Below are positions 18,401-26,522 of a stretch of DNA of 50,275 nucleotides, piece by piece. The position numbers and the translations under genes are program-made. Every line of letters starts with the position of its first letter. Position 1 is the stretch's first letter. The notes under the pieces are model-generated. The model was given only the letters and a program-made list of their open reading frames with translations, was not told the DNA's origin and searched no databases. Origin of the DNA: an uncultured Prevotella sp. (GTDB lineage: Bacteria; Bacteroidota; Bacteroidia; Bacteroidales; Bacteroidaceae); NCBI GenBank assembly GCA_947165435.1, contig CAMVAI010000014.1, positions 1-50,275 on the forward strand. Direction: 5' to 3'.

Positions 18401-18652
18401 GATGTAGCTGATGGTGACGACGTACGGTCCGCCACTGCGCATGCCCTGGATGTTGAAGCGCCCGCTGGTGTTGGTCACCGTGGCGTATTTCGTACCGGAG
18501 GGTTCGTGAACGGCCTGTACCGTAGCACCTATCACTTCTTCCTTGGTGTCTTTTACGGTTACCTTTCCGTTCAGCGCAGAGGTTGTCACTTGGGCTAAGA
18601 TGGTTAACGTCGATGTTAACATCATGGCCATTAATAATAGTCTTTTCCGCAT
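15404..18652 (-). CDS. Oar-like TonB-dependent outer-membrane receptor
   Basis: Outer-membrane beta-barrel transporter of 1082 aa. The order is signal peptide (MRKRLLLMAMMLTSTLTILA), a carboxypeptidase-regulatory-like domain (about 25-110; ATVQAVHEPSGTKYATVTNT), plug domain (FTLDGANLNNNFG, GGGINAVTKSGTNNFKGTA) and a long barrel ending in the aromatic residues KYYFN. The LDGANLNN and AVTKSGTN motifs are typical of Oar-like, SusD-independent receptors. No susD gene is next to it, so the substrate is unknown (peptides or proteins are possible). A start at 18739 is excluded by the promoter box at 18682-18689. Transcription ends at a very strong hairpin. Confidence 0.92.
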   Translation of the reverse strand: MRKRLLLMAMMLTSTLTILAQVTTSALNGKVTVKDTKEEVIGATVQAVHEPSGTKYATVTNTSGRFNIQGMRSGGPYVVTISYIGYESKTFKDIELDLAETYELNVWLSENSNELTEIVVSGKASKFTAEKTGASTNIRNVTIQELPTVSHSIGDIAKLSPYYGGSNSFAGGNGKSANFTLDGANLNNNFGLSANLPGGGSPVSLEALDEVQLVVAPFDVRQTNFIGGGINAVTKSGTNNFKGTAYFYYTDENLHGNRVDGQQNSEPDPARSKTYGFTLGGPIVKDKLFFFASFERTETADVPTYWKPSYDGVSDTKQNLSRASYSDLQTISDFVRNRYGYDTGSSSSYPGDILTNKYLARLDWNITNNHRLAVRFNHTNNSQWRTPSTSRSGFYGSTYNPSANAIAYANSFYKMKNKVTTISADLNSRFGEKASNQFIFTYSDIDDPRDTDSAKFPFIDIMKDGNPYIALGTELYTYGNRVRNKIVTINDNFSYYLGQHKLMAGLSFEHQQADNSYLIMGTGYYRYASMEDFMNGAAPMGVALTYGFDGKDTPASTVRFNQWGLYLQDEWNLLDNLKLTGGIRFDYIKYNEDDLVFNNALYNLDFGGRHLDVGSWPKGNVQVSPRLGFTWDVFKDKTLKVRGGTGLFAGRLPLVFFVNMPQYSGMLQNQIYSTDPALMSQFAGGVITDTQQIREKFGAPYSQDPNGVIPSTPAGIDRDFKMPQVWKTSIAVDYQLPLPFPATITGEFTYTKNVKAVRLDNWNVKDPALWKYSNAADAPLGAQHLVGADNRLLYPSKANYQWYTNLSNACVLTNTSEGHGWTASIQLNAEPIKNLNITAAYTHTVMKEVTGMPGSNASSAWSYMHTISGPNFAEAMNSAYVTPDRIIANISYKFGHEHLSLFYSGYSPSGWSYIYSNDLNGDGNTGDLMYIPRDDSEIKFVSNEDRIAFWNYVEQDNYLKNHKGEYAESYAARSPWVHRFDLRFAHDFDLKIGSTKHKLQLIVNVDNITNLLNSKWGVTQIPALSGQSNSQYKLLTKARIENGVPVYSFAKEAGDYLKNSWDYSHSFGQCWGLQLGVKYYFN

Positions 18653-18681
18653 ATTGATCAATATTGATTTGTATTTGCTTG

Positions 18682-18689
18682 CAAAATTA
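18682..18689 (-). promoter_or_regulatory. Bacteroidetes -7 box for the Oar-like receptor
   Basis: TAATTTTG on the minus strand, about 30 bases before the start at 18652. Confidence 0.55.
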
Positions 18690-18756
18690 AGAAATTTTTT
18701 TGATACGCCACACTTTTTAGCGATTTTTTTCTTCCTCAATGATTATTATGTGCTTT

Positions 18757-20466
18757 TCAGGCATCTTTTTGCCGCATACCCATGCGCGCTTCCACCACGT
18801 TCACCACGTAGTCGCCCAACTTTTCGCACTCGTTGATGAGGTCCATGTAGATGGTGCCCACGGCGTAGGAGTAAAGGTGGTTGTTGATGTCGTTGATGTT
18901 CTGCGACTTCAGCTGGTTGCGGTAGTTGTTGATTTCGTTCTCGATGTTGAACGAGCGGTTTACGTCGTACGACTCCTTGCGGCCCGTCAGCAGCGAGTTC
19001 ATCTGTTCCAGGGCCTGGTCGGTAAGTTCCATCATCTGGTGTATATGCTCGTACTGGCGGTCGGTGAAGTGGTCTTTCTTGGCCTGCGCCTTGCGCTGGA
19101 TGGTACGTGCCATGTGGTAGCAGGAGTCGCCGATAGACTCCAGCTCGGAAATCTCGCGCAGCATGGCGCGTATCTTCGCTTTCGTGTCGTCCGACAGGTG
19201 GGCATCGCCTACCTGGTCGAGGTATTTGGCGATTTCTATCTCCATGTTGTCGCTGATGCCTTCGTACTTCTCGATGCGTGCATACTGTCGGGCAAAGCGC
19301 TGCTCGTCTTTCTCCGTCAGCAGTTCGCGCACCATGCCGAACATGCTGTGCATGCGCTCGGAGAAGGAGCGAATCTCCTTCTGTGCCTCCAATACCGAGA
19401 GCTCCGGTGTCTTCATGATGCCCGACTGGATGAAGTGCAGGCGGAAGTCTTCTTCCTCGTCCACCTTCTTGGGCTGTACCACCCAGCAGACGAAACGCTC
19501 GATATACTGTACGAAACCTATCAGCAGGAAGGTGTTGACCACGTTGAAGGCGGTATGGAAGGCTGCCAGCACCACCGCCGTCTTCAGGGCAAAGCCGGGG
19601 GCCGAGGGCGGCATGGCGGCATCGTAGCCCACGAGGCTGCACACCATGGCGAAGAACGGCTTGAGCAGGATGAGCGCCCACACCACGCCGACGGCATTGA
19701 CCACAAAGTGGGCAAAGGCGGCACGGCGGGCATGCACGTTGGCCGACACTGCCACGATGTTGGCGGTGATGGTGGTGCCGATGTTCTCGCCCAGCACCAG
19801 CATGAGGCCTTGCTCGATGTGCAGCAAGCCCGTGGCGCAGAGCGTCATGGTGATAGCCATGATGGCAGCGCTGGACTGTACGCAGAGGGTCAGGATGGTG
19901 CCCATGAGCAGGAAGAACAGCGAGTTCCAGAAACCGGCATCGCAGAAGTCGGCGAAGAAGGTGGTGACTGCCGGGCCTGCCGCAGGGTCGTGTACCAACA
20001 GGAAGGCCGTGTCGAGCAGAGTGCCCAAGCCTAAGAAGAGGAAGGCGGCACCGAAGAGCAGGTCGCCGACGATGCGGCGGCTCTTCATGTACAGCAGGAT
20101 GATGGCGAAGAAGAGGGCCGGATAGACGAACACCGCCACATTGAAGGCGAAGCCTGCCGACATGAGCCAGGCTGTCGCCGTGGTTCCGATGTGGGCACCC
20201 ATGATGACTGCTATGGCCTGCATCAGCGTCAGCAGACCGGCGTTGACGAATGACACCGTCATCAGCGTCGTGGCCGTCGAAGACTGTACGGCAGCAGTGG
20301 TGAACACACCGGCCAGCATGCCCGTGAAGCGGTTGGTGGTCATGGCTCCTAACACATGGCGCAGCTGCGGACCGGCCAGTTTCTGCAGCGCCTCGCTCAT
20401 CAGTTTCATGCCGAACATCAGCAGGGCCAGCGAGCCGAACAGCTTGAATATTACCCAGAATGACAT
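18757..20466 (-). CDS. Na/Pi cotransporter family protein with PhoU-like tail
   Basis: Inner-membrane sodium-phosphate symporter of the PNaS (NptA) family, 569 aa. Two inverted transport repeats carry the diagnostic motifs QSSTA (61-65; AAVQSSTATTLMTVSFV) and QSSAA (VQSSAAIMAITMTLC). After the membrane part (about 340 residues) there is a soluble helical PhoU-like domain (SVLEAQKEIRSFSERMHSM, ELESIGDSCYHMARTIQR, EKLGDYVVNVVEARMG) thought to sense phosphate or regulate uptake. It is divergent from the nucleoside kinase gene. Export instead of import of phosphate has been described in this family, so the direction is open. Confidence 0.93.
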   Translation of the reverse strand: MSFWVIFKLFGSLALLMFGMKLMSEALQKLAGPQLRHVLGAMTTNRFTGMLAGVFTTAAVQSSTATTLMTVSFVNAGLLTLMQAIAVIMGAHIGTTATAWLMSAGFAFNVAVFVYPALFFAIILLYMKSRRIVGDLLFGAAFLFLGLGTLLDTAFLLVHDPAAGPAVTTFFADFCDAGFWNSLFFLLMGTILTLCVQSSAAIMAITMTLCATGLLHIEQGLMLVLGENIGTTITANIVAVSANVHARRAAFAHFVVNAVGVVWALILLKPFFAMVCSLVGYDAAMPPSAPGFALKTAVVLAAFHTAFNVVNTFLLIGFVQYIERFVCWVVQPKKVDEEEDFRLHFIQSGIMKTPELSVLEAQKEIRSFSERMHSMFGMVRELLTEKDEQRFARQYARIEKYEGISDNMEIEIAKYLDQVGDAHLSDDTKAKIRAMLREISELESIGDSCYHMARTIQRKAQAKKDHFTDRQYEHIHQMMELTDQALEQMNSLLTGRKESYDVNRSFNIENEINNYRNQLKSQNINDINNHLYSYAVGTIYMDLINECEKLGDYVVNVVEARMGMRQKDA

Positions 20467-20518
20467 AAATTTCTACTTTTTTAATACTACGAAGTGATGG
20501 TGTTACACGATTTTTTCG

Positions 20519-20526
20519 TACCTTTG
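20519..20526 (+). promoter_or_regulatory. Bacteroidetes -7 box for the nucleoside kinase gene
   Basis: TACCTTTG, 23 bases before the ATG at 20549. Confidence 0.65.
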
Positions 20527-20548
20527 TCCCACTAAAACTATACCGTTT

Positions 20549-22210
20549 ATGGAGAACCAAATACAAATTCGCTGCAAAAATACAAAAAAAACTGCAAATA
20601 TCAGCATCGGCAGCACACTTTCTGAAATATTTTCGCAACTCGGACTGGAAATGGAGTACGGCCCCATCAATGCACGTGTTAATAATAAGGTGGAGGGCAT
20701 GCACTACCGTGTGTACAAACCCAAGGATATCGAGTTCCTCAACCTCTACGACGCTTCGGCCATGCGCGCCTATACCCGGACACTCTTCTTCGTGCTCAAC
20801 AAAGCTGCCCACGACCTGTGGCCTGCGTGTACCGTCGTCATCGACATACCGGTGAGCAACGGCTATTATGTGGACCTGCGGCTGGACCGTCCGGTCACGC
20901 CCGACGATGTCCATGAGCTGCGCGAGCGCATGCAGCAAATCATAGCCGCCGACATCCCCATACACCGCCATGAATGTTCTACCGACGAGGCCGTAAGCAT
21001 GTTTCGGGCATCGAACTCGTTGTCGAAGGTAAAGCTGCTTGAAGGCAGCGGCTCGCTGTACACCACTTATTATGACATCGACGGATACATCGACTACTAC
21101 TACGGCTCGCTGCTTACCTCGACGGGACAGCTATACCTCTACGGACTGGAGTATTACTACGACGGTGTGCTGTTGCGCATCCCTTCGCAGAAAGACCCGT
21201 CGAAACTGGGAGCCTTCATGCGTCAGGACAAGATGTTCGAAATTTTCAAGGAGCATCACCGTTGGCAGGCGATACTCGGGCTGCGTACGGTGGGCGACCT
21301 GAATAAAGTCATCAAGGACGGGCGCTCCAACGAACTGATACAGCTCAGCGAGGCCTTGCAGGAGAAGAAAATAGCACAGATAGCCGACGAGATAGCACGT
21401 CGCAATGGCATTAAAATGGTGCTTATAGCCGGGCCGAGCAGCAGTGGCAAGACCACTACATGCAAGCGGCTCTCGGTGCAGCTGGCCATCAACGGCATAC
21501 ACCCCATCGGCATCTCGCTCGACGACTACTTCCTGGACCGCGACCAGACACCTCTTGACGAGAACGGCGACTACGACTTTGAGCATCTGCACGCGCTGAA
21601 CATACCGCTGCTGAACGAACAGATGAATGCCCTCTTCCGTGGCGAGGAGGTGGAGCTGCCGCGCTACAACTTCCAGAAAGGCAAGAGCGAATGGAGTGGC
21701 AGGAAACTGAAGCTGAAGGGAAACGAGGTGCTGGTGCTGGAAGGCATACACGCCCTGAACCCGGAACTGACGGCACAGATTCCCGACTATCAGATATTCC
21801 GTGTCTATGCTTCGGCGCTGACCACCATCTTGTTGGACAACCATAACTACATTCCCACCACCGACAACCGGCTGCTGCGGCGCATCGTGCGCGACTATAA
21901 GTATCGTGGTGTGTCGGCGCAGGAGACCATCCGCCGCTGGCCCAGTGTGCGCAAGGGTGAGAACCGATGGATATTCCCCTTCCAGGAAAATGCCGATGCC
22001 ATGTTCAACTCGGCCATGCTCTTCGAACTGGCTGTCATCAAGCAACAGGCCGAACCGCTCTTGGAAGAGGTGCCGGAAAACTGCGTCGAGTATGCCGAGG
22101 CATACCGTCTGCGTAAGTTCCTGCGCTACATACGGCCCATCCCCATGGATCAGATTCCGCCTACGTCGCTGTTGCGCGAGTTCCTCGGCGGTTCGTCGTT
22201 CAAATACTGA
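20549..22210 (+). CDS. TGS-domain nucleoside (uridine) kinase
   Basis: Bacteroidetes-type fusion of 553 aa. The N-terminus resembles the TGS and second additional domain of threonyl-tRNA synthetase (NISIGSTLSEIFSQLGL, residues about 1-70, then a region with IHRHECSTDEA). The C-terminal half is a P-loop kinase of the uridine kinase/phosphoribulokinase type, with Walker A GPSSSGKTTT from residue 295, the substrate motif SLDDYFLDRDQTP and LVLEGIHALNPEL. It probably phosphorylates uridine or cytidine for pyrimidine salvage; the role of the tRNA-synthetase-like part is unknown. It has its own promoter and is not part of an operon. Confidence 0.9.
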   Translation: MENQIQIRCKNTKKTANISIGSTLSEIFSQLGLEMEYGPINARVNNKVEGMHYRVYKPKDIEFLNLYDASAMRAYTRTLFFVLNKAAHDLWPACTVVIDIPVSNGYYVDLRLDRPVTPDDVHELRERMQQIIAADIPIHRHECSTDEAVSMFRASNSLSKVKLLEGSGSLYTTYYDIDGYIDYYYGSLLTSTGQLYLYGLEYYYDGVLLRIPSQKDPSKLGAFMRQDKMFEIFKEHHRWQAILGLRTVGDLNKVIKDGRSNELIQLSEALQEKKIAQIADEIARRNGIKMVLIAGPSSSGKTTTCKRLSVQLAINGIHPIGISLDDYFLDRDQTPLDENGDYDFEHLHALNIPLLNEQMNALFRGEEVELPRYNFQKGKSEWSGRKLKLKGNEVLVLEGIHALNPELTAQIPDYQIFRVYASALTTILLDNHNYIPTTDNRLLRRIVRDYKYRGVSAQETIRRWPSVRKGENRWIFPFQENADAMFNSAMLFELAVIKQQAEPLLEEVPENCVEYAEAYRLRKFLRYIRPIPMDQIPPTSLLREFLGGSSFKY

Positions 22211-22290
22211 GGTGGCTCATTGTTTCCTGACTTCGGCGATGCGTCACCAAAATGTGTGTTTTTACCTCATTTCTATTATCAATTCATTTG

Positions 22291-22326
22291 TGGAGAGGCC
22301 ACTGGTTTCCGCCAGTGGCCTCTCCA
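22291..22326. repeat. Perfect 15-bp hairpin at the edge of the tandem repeat
   Basis: TGGAGAGGCCACTGG pairs with its complement across a 6-base loop (TTTCCG). The right arm shares GCCTCTCCA with the first unit of the 21-bp array. Confidence 0.85.
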
Positions 22327-22498
22327 CAATCACCGGAAGCCTCTCCACGAAAATTACTAGCCTCTCCATGAAAATTACTAGCCTTCCCATGAAAATTACT
22401 AGCCTCCCCATGAAAATTAGTAGCCTCTCCACGAAAATTACTCATTGCTCCACGATCACCAGGAGCCTCTCCACAAAAATTACTCATTGCTCCACACC
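22318..22498. repeat. 21-bp tandem repeat array (8 units plus a partial one)
   Basis: Units are exactly 21 bp: GCCTCTCCACGAAAATTACT plus one base is the main form, with variant cores in the first and sixth units. On the minus strand the array reads as a heptapeptide repeat (SNFHGEA and PGDRGA forms) in an open frame of 67 codons from an ATG at 22487 to 22284. There is no promoter or family match to support a real protein, so it is listed as a repeat. Confidence 0.85.
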
Positions 22499-22520
22499 TC
22501 TCCGCAAGTCCCGTTTTTTT

Positions 22521-22539
22521 TGTCGGATTTTATCCGACA
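22521..22539. terminator. Possible terminator hairpin
   Basis: TGTCGGAT and ATCCGACA form a perfect 8-bp stem around TTT; a run of eight T lies directly to its left, so it would suit a minus-strand transcript. Confidence 0.45.
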
Positions 22540-22554
22540 TCCGCCTCCCCTCGC

Positions 22555-22582
22555 AAAAATCCCCGATTTCATCGGGATTTTT
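22555..22582. terminator. Possible bidirectional terminator hairpin
   Basis: AAAAATCCC(C)GAT pairs with ATCGGGATTTTT with one bulged base; T-rich on the right and A-rich on the left. Confidence 0.5.
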
Positions 22583-22617
22583 CTGCTGTAAATCTATATA
22601 TAATGCGGAAAAAAGAA

Positions 22618-22825
22618 ACATCCCGCACATCTCGCACATCTCGCACGTAAACTGACAGTCTGCTCGATTTGTCTCGCACGTAGCTGACGATTTGCCCATT
22701 TTATCCCGCACGTAGCTGACACTTTGCAACTGTCGCCCCACACCTATCCCGCACCTGACTATTGCAGCAATAGGATGTCTTCATACTGTGTTGAAATATT
22801 TTCACGTGCGAGATGTGCGGGATGT
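22618..22825. repeat. 20-bp inverted repeat enclosing gcacgtagctgac direct repeats
   Basis: ACATCCCGCACATCTCGCAC (22618-22637) is the exact complement of 22806-22825. Between the arms three copies of a CYCGCACGTARCTGAC-like phrase (about 22640, 22673 and 22705) recur every 32-33 bases. No gene is seen between the arms. With the 21-bp array this fills the 661-base gap between the kinase and esterase genes. Confidence 0.75.
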
Positions 22826-22871
22826 GAGGGTTGTTTTCTGCGTTACCCAAGTCATAGCCTAAAAAGCATAT

Positions 22872-24275
22872 TTATTGTTTGGCTCGTAGTGCTTCGGCAA
22901 TGATTTCTGCCATACGGCGGCAACCCTTGGCGTCGGGGTGGATGCCGTCGGACAACATCTTGTCGCCGTCGGCAACATAGAGGGTGTGGAGGTCGATGAC
23001 TTGCAGCTTGTTCTTCTTCGCCACCTTATTTATAATAGGTGTGATGCCGTTCACAATGACCGAGTCGCTGATGTTCCATGTCGGTTTGAAGGCCGGAATA
23101 GGGGTGCATAGCACGATGCGCGGCGCATGGCCGTTGGCCTTCAGGGCGTCAATCATCTGTTGCAAGTCGGAGGCGAAGTCCTGGTGGTACTGCCAGTTTT
23201 CCGGCTTAGAGTCGTTGGTGCCAAGCTTGATCAGTACAATGTCCGGACGGAAGGCCAGTGCAGCACGCCAGGCCTCTTCCTGTTGGTAGGGGTGGTCTCC
23301 TTTATTCAATAAGGTACGTGAGCTCACCCCGAAGTTACGGACATGGTAGCTGCTGCCCAACAGCCGCTGCAGCTGGGCGGGATAGCCCTGCTGTTCGGCC
23401 ATGTCGATGCCGTAGCCGTCGGTGATGCTGTTGCCGATGCAAGCTACGCGCAGTGCTCCCGGCTTCGGACCGCGATGGTGCTGTAGCCACGTGGTCAGGT
23501 CGTTGAGCATCTGGTCGTGATAGCCAAACGTGGTCTTGAAACCAAAGCCGTGGCCTCCCGTAGGATAGACGTATAGCGCACAGTCGTTGCCGGCACGGCG
23601 CATGGCTGTATAATAGGCTACGCCATTGGTGACCGGCGGCACCACGCGGTCGTCGTTGGCCGTCAGAATGATGGCGGGAGGTGTCAGGTGAGCACGGACG
23701 GCATGCTGGTTGGAAAAGGTCTTTACCAGACGGGCGTCTTTCTGACCGTCGGTGCCTAAGAAGTTGACGCAGGAGCCTTTGTGTGATTCCCGTTCGTTCA
23801 TTGAGATGACAGGATAGAAGAGTATGGAGAAGTTGGGGCGTGCGTCGAAGGAACTATGTGTTGACACGGTGGATGCCAGATGGCCTCCGGCAGAAAAGCC
23901 CATGATACCCACGTTGTAAGGATTGATGCCCCAGACGGCGGCAGAGTCTCTCACGGTGCGTATGGCCTGTTCGGCATCGCCCATAGGAATGGTGCGGTCG
24001 CCATTGGGCATGCGGTAGGTGAGCACAAAGTAGGCAATGCCCTGGCGGTTGAAATAGTCGGACCAGTCGTGGCCCTCGTTCTTCATGGAGAGGGTGCGGT
24101 AGCCGCCTCCCGGACAGCCCACTACCGCCATGCCGGTGGGATGGGTGGGCAGGTAGCCTACGATATTTGCCTTGCCGTCGTCGGAAAGTGATACTGTCAG
24201 TTGGCGGGCTGTCTGTGCCTGCAACATGTGCATGGCGATGAGCGCGCATGCAGCGAGAAAGAGTCGTTTTGTCAT
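22872..24275 (-). CDS. Secreted two-domain esterase: alpha/beta hydrolase plus SGNH hydrolase
   Basis: Exported protein of 467 aa with signal peptide MTKRLFLAACALIAMHMLQAQ. The N-terminal domain is an alpha/beta hydrolase of the acetylxylan esterase/BD-FAE kind with oxyanion loop CPGGGYRTL, nucleophile Ser128 in GFSAGGHLAS, Asp in ANDDRVVPP and His in TGGHGFG. The C-terminal domain is an SGNH (GDSL) hydrolase with Ser283 in CIGNSITDGYG, block II GVSSRT, block III LGTNDSKP and DGIHPD. Both active sites look complete, so the protein likely removes two kinds of ester (acetyl or feruloyl) from plant polysaccharide. A start at 24341 is excluded by the promoter box at 24300-24307. Confidence 0.9.
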   Translation of the reverse strand: MTKRLFLAACALIAMHMLQAQTARQLTVSLSDDGKANIVGYLPTHPTGMAVVGCPGGGYRTLSMKNEGHDWSDYFNRQGIAYFVLTYRMPNGDRTIPMGDAEQAIRTVRDSAAVWGINPYNVGIMGFSAGGHLASTVSTHSSFDARPNFSILFYPVISMNERESHKGSCVNFLGTDGQKDARLVKTFSNQHAVRAHLTPPAIILTANDDRVVPPVTNGVAYYTAMRRAGNDCALYVYPTGGHGFGFKTTFGYHDQMLNDLTTWLQHHRGPKPGALRVACIGNSITDGYGIDMAEQQGYPAQLQRLLGSSYHVRNFGVSSRTLLNKGDHPYQQEEAWRAALAFRPDIVLIKLGTNDSKPENWQYHQDFASDLQQMIDALKANGHAPRIVLCTPIPAFKPTWNISDSVIVNGITPIINKVAKKNKLQVIDLHTLYVADGDKMLSDGIHPDAKGCRRMAEIIAEALRAKQ

Positions 24276-24299
24276 ATCTTTTGTCTGCTTTTTACGCTG

Positions 24300-24307
24300 C
24301 AAAGTTA
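24300..24307 (-). promoter_or_regulatory. Bacteroidetes -7 box for the two-domain esterase
   Basis: TAACTTTG on the minus strand, 24 bases before the start at 24275. Confidence 0.55.
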
Positions 24308-24390
24308 CAAAAAAACGGGGAGTTTGTCTTTTAATTTGCACTTTTGTTGCAAATTTAACCTAAAAAGATGCTGAAATCAAAAAAAAATGT

Positions 24391-24398
24391 TACCTTTG
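24391..24398 (+). promoter_or_regulatory. Main promoter box of the polyene-type gene cluster
   Basis: TACCTTTG, 57 bases before fabG. It is the only clear TAnnTTTG box I find in front of a gene between here and the end of the cluster, so the following block may be one long operon. Confidence 0.65.
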
Positions 24399-24455
24399 CA
24401 CGGTGAATGCAATGTAATTGTGTTTGTATAGATTGAATAAAAAAGAAGAGACATC

Positions 24456-25187
24456 ATGAAATATGCATTAGTAACAGGGGCATCGCGAGGCATCGGCAAG
24501 GCCGTGGCTCTGCGTCTTGCACAGACGGGGATGCCCGTTATCATCAACTATCTTAGCAATACTGCTGCGGCTCAGGCCGTAGCCGACGAAATCAAGGCTA
24601 ACGGCGGACAGGCCGAGCTGCTGCCTTTCGATTTGGCTGACGGCGAGCAGGCCGAGAAAGCCATAGACCAGTGGGAAGAGCTGCATCCCGACGACTATAT
24701 TGCCGTACTTGTGAACAATGGTGGCATACGCCGCGACAACGTGATGTTCATGATGGGCGACGACGAATGGCAGCAGGTGCTGGACACTACGCTGACCGGC
24801 TTCTTCCATGTGACACGACGGCTGCTGAAGCACATGATGCCGCGCAGACGTGGCGGGCGCATCATCAATATGGCCTCGCTGTCGGGTGTGAAGGGCCTGC
24901 CGGGTCAGACGAATTACAGTGCCGCCAAGGGAGCCCTGATTGGAGCTACGAAGGCTTTGGCACAGGAGGTGGCAGCGCGCAATATTACCGTGAACGCGAT
25001 AGCTCCCGGATTCATAGATACCGACATGACTCGTGACCTGCCGCAGGACGAGTTGAAGAAGATGATACCTGCAGGCCGCTTCGGTCAGCCAGAGGAGGTG
25101 GCAGCACTGGTGGCTTTCCTGGCCAGCGACGAGGCAGCCTACATCACGGGTGAGGTGATTAATATCAACGGCGGTCTTTATACGTGA
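24456..25187 (+). CDS. fabG: 3-oxoacyl-ACP reductase (FabG-like ketoreductase)
   Basis: Short-chain dehydrogenase that reduces the beta-keto group of carrier-bound intermediates with NADPH. The cofactor motif TGASRGIG is at residues 7-14, and the catalytic residues are Ser141, Tyr154 and Lys158 (ASLSGVKGLPGQTNYSAAK). The usual NNAG motif is NNGG here (87-90). The length of 243 aa is normal. It is the first gene of a co-directional cluster with ketosynthases, dehydratases and carrier proteins, so it is probably dedicated to polyene assembly rather than being the housekeeping FabG, though that role cannot be ruled out. Confidence 0.92.
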   Translation: MKYALVTGASRGIGKAVALRLAQTGMPVIINYLSNTAAAQAVADEIKANGGQAELLPFDLADGEQAEKAIDQWEELHPDDYIAVLVNNGGIRRDNVMFMMGDDEWQQVLDTTLTGFFHVTRRLLKHMMPRRRGGRIINMASLSGVKGLPGQTNYSAAKGALIGATKALAQEVAARNITVNAIAPGFIDTDMTRDLPQDELKKMIPAGRFGQPEEVAALVAFLASDEAAYITGEVININGGLYT

Positions 25188-25248
25188 TTTATCGTTAAGG
25201 CTCCATCGTTCATATTCATAGTTAACGGTTCATGGTTGAAATTTCAAT

Positions 25249-26472
25249 ATGAGAAGAGTAGTGATTACAGGCACTGGCATCTGGTCGTGTCTTGGAACAG
25301 ATATAGAAAGTGTAAAGGACTCATTATATAATGGTCGTTCGGGTATAGGGCTGGACAAAGACCGACTGTCCTACGGCTACCGCTCGGGACTGACCGGTAT
25401 CGTGGAGACTCCCGTCATCACCAAGCAGATGCTGGACCGGCATACGCGTGCAGGCATGTCTGAGGAGGCACAGTATGCCTATATGGCGTCGCGACAGGCT
25501 TTTGCCGAGGCACGCATAGACGACCAATACTTGCGTGACAATGAGGTGGGGTGTATCTTCGGCAACGACTCGTCGGCAAAGCCGGTCATTGAGTCGTCGA
25601 AGATTATGGACGAGAAGCATGACTCAGCCATGTTGGGCTACGGACTCATCTTCCAGTCGATGAACTCGACGGTGAACATGAATCTATCAACCATCTTCCA
25701 TCTGCGTGGCGTCAACTTCACCATCAGTGCTGCCTGTGCCAGTGGCAGCCACAGCATCGGCCTCGGCTATATGCTCATCAAGCAGGGCTTGCAGGACATG
25801 GTGCTCTGCGGCGGGGCACAGGAGACAAACTATTACTCGATGGCATCGTTCGATGCACTCAACGCCTTCTCCGTGCGGATGGACGAGCCGACGAAAGCCA
25901 GCAGGCCTTTCGATCGTGACCGCGACGGACTGATACCCAGTGGAGGTGCAGCAGCACTGGTGTTAGAGGAATATGACCATGCCGTGGCGCGTGGAGCCAA
26001 TATCCTGGCCGAGGTGATAGGCTACGGATTCTCCAGCAACGGTGGCGGTATCTCGGAACCGAGCGACAACGGCAGCGTTATAGCCATGAGCCGTGCCATC
26101 AAGGATGCCGGGGTGGAACTGGATGACATCGACTATATCAATGCGCATGCTACATCGACCCATCAGGGCGATATGTATGAGGCTATCGCCTTAGACCGTA
26201 TGTTCAACGGACAGCGTGCGCTGATCAGTTCTACCAAATCGATGACGGGACATGAGTGCTGGATGGCGGGTGCCTCGGAAATCGTGTATAGCATCATCAT
26301 GATGCACAACCATTTCGTGGCTCCGAACATCAACTTCGAGAACCCTGACGAATATTCAGAGAAACTGAACTTGGCTACTAAAACCATTGACACAGAGGTG
26401 AACACCGTACTGAGCAACTCGTTCGGTTTTGGCGGTACCAATTCGGCATTGGTGATAAGGAAAATCCAATAA
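25249..26472 (+). CDS. Beta-ketoacyl-ACP synthase (FabF-like KS)
   Basis: Condenses malonyl-ACP with a growing acyl chain. The catalytic triad is complete: Cys163 in SAACASGSHSIG, His300 in NAHATSTHQGD and His335 in MTGHECWMAGASE. The length (407 aa) is normal for a type II KS. It lies 61 bp after fabG, the same order (ketoreductase then KS) seen in aryl polyene and flexirubin loci. Sequence features such as GCIFGNDSSAKPVIESS differ from housekeeping FabF, which suggests a specialised KS, possibly for starter loading or a subset of elongation steps. Which KS does which step cannot be decided from sequence. Confidence 0.9.
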   Translation: MRRVVITGTGIWSCLGTDIESVKDSLYNGRSGIGLDKDRLSYGYRSGLTGIVETPVITKQMLDRHTRAGMSEEAQYAYMASRQAFAEARIDDQYLRDNEVGCIFGNDSSAKPVIESSKIMDEKHDSAMLGYGLIFQSMNSTVNMNLSTIFHLRGVNFTISAACASGSHSIGLGYMLIKQGLQDMVLCGGAQETNYYSMASFDALNAFSVRMDEPTKASRPFDRDRDGLIPSGGAAALVLEEYDHAVARGANILAEVIGYGFSSNGGGISEPSDNGSVIAMSRAIKDAGVELDDIDYINAHATSTHQGDMYEAIALDRMFNGQRALISSTKSMTGHECWMAGASEIVYSIIMMHNHFVAPNINFENPDEYSEKLNLATKTIDTEVNTVLSNSFGFGGTNSALVIRKIQ

Positions 26473-26522
26473 ATAATCTAAAAACTTTCACTTAAATTAT
26501 TAACTTAACAAATTTTACGCTT

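Noticed and set aside
15404..18652. SusC of a polysaccharide utilisation locus
   Set aside because: No SusD or glycoside hydrolase is adjacent, and the plug motifs fit Oar-like receptors better.
22284..22741. Two overlapping minus-strand frames in the repeat region as real genes
   Set aside because: They consist of tandem repeats, have no promoter box or recognisable domain, and the upstream one shows no normal protein composition.
22618..22825. Regularly spaced gcacgtagctgac phrases looked like a CRISPR array
   Set aside because: Only three imperfect copies of about 16 bases with spacers of about 16 bases; no cas genes and no conserved repeat length.
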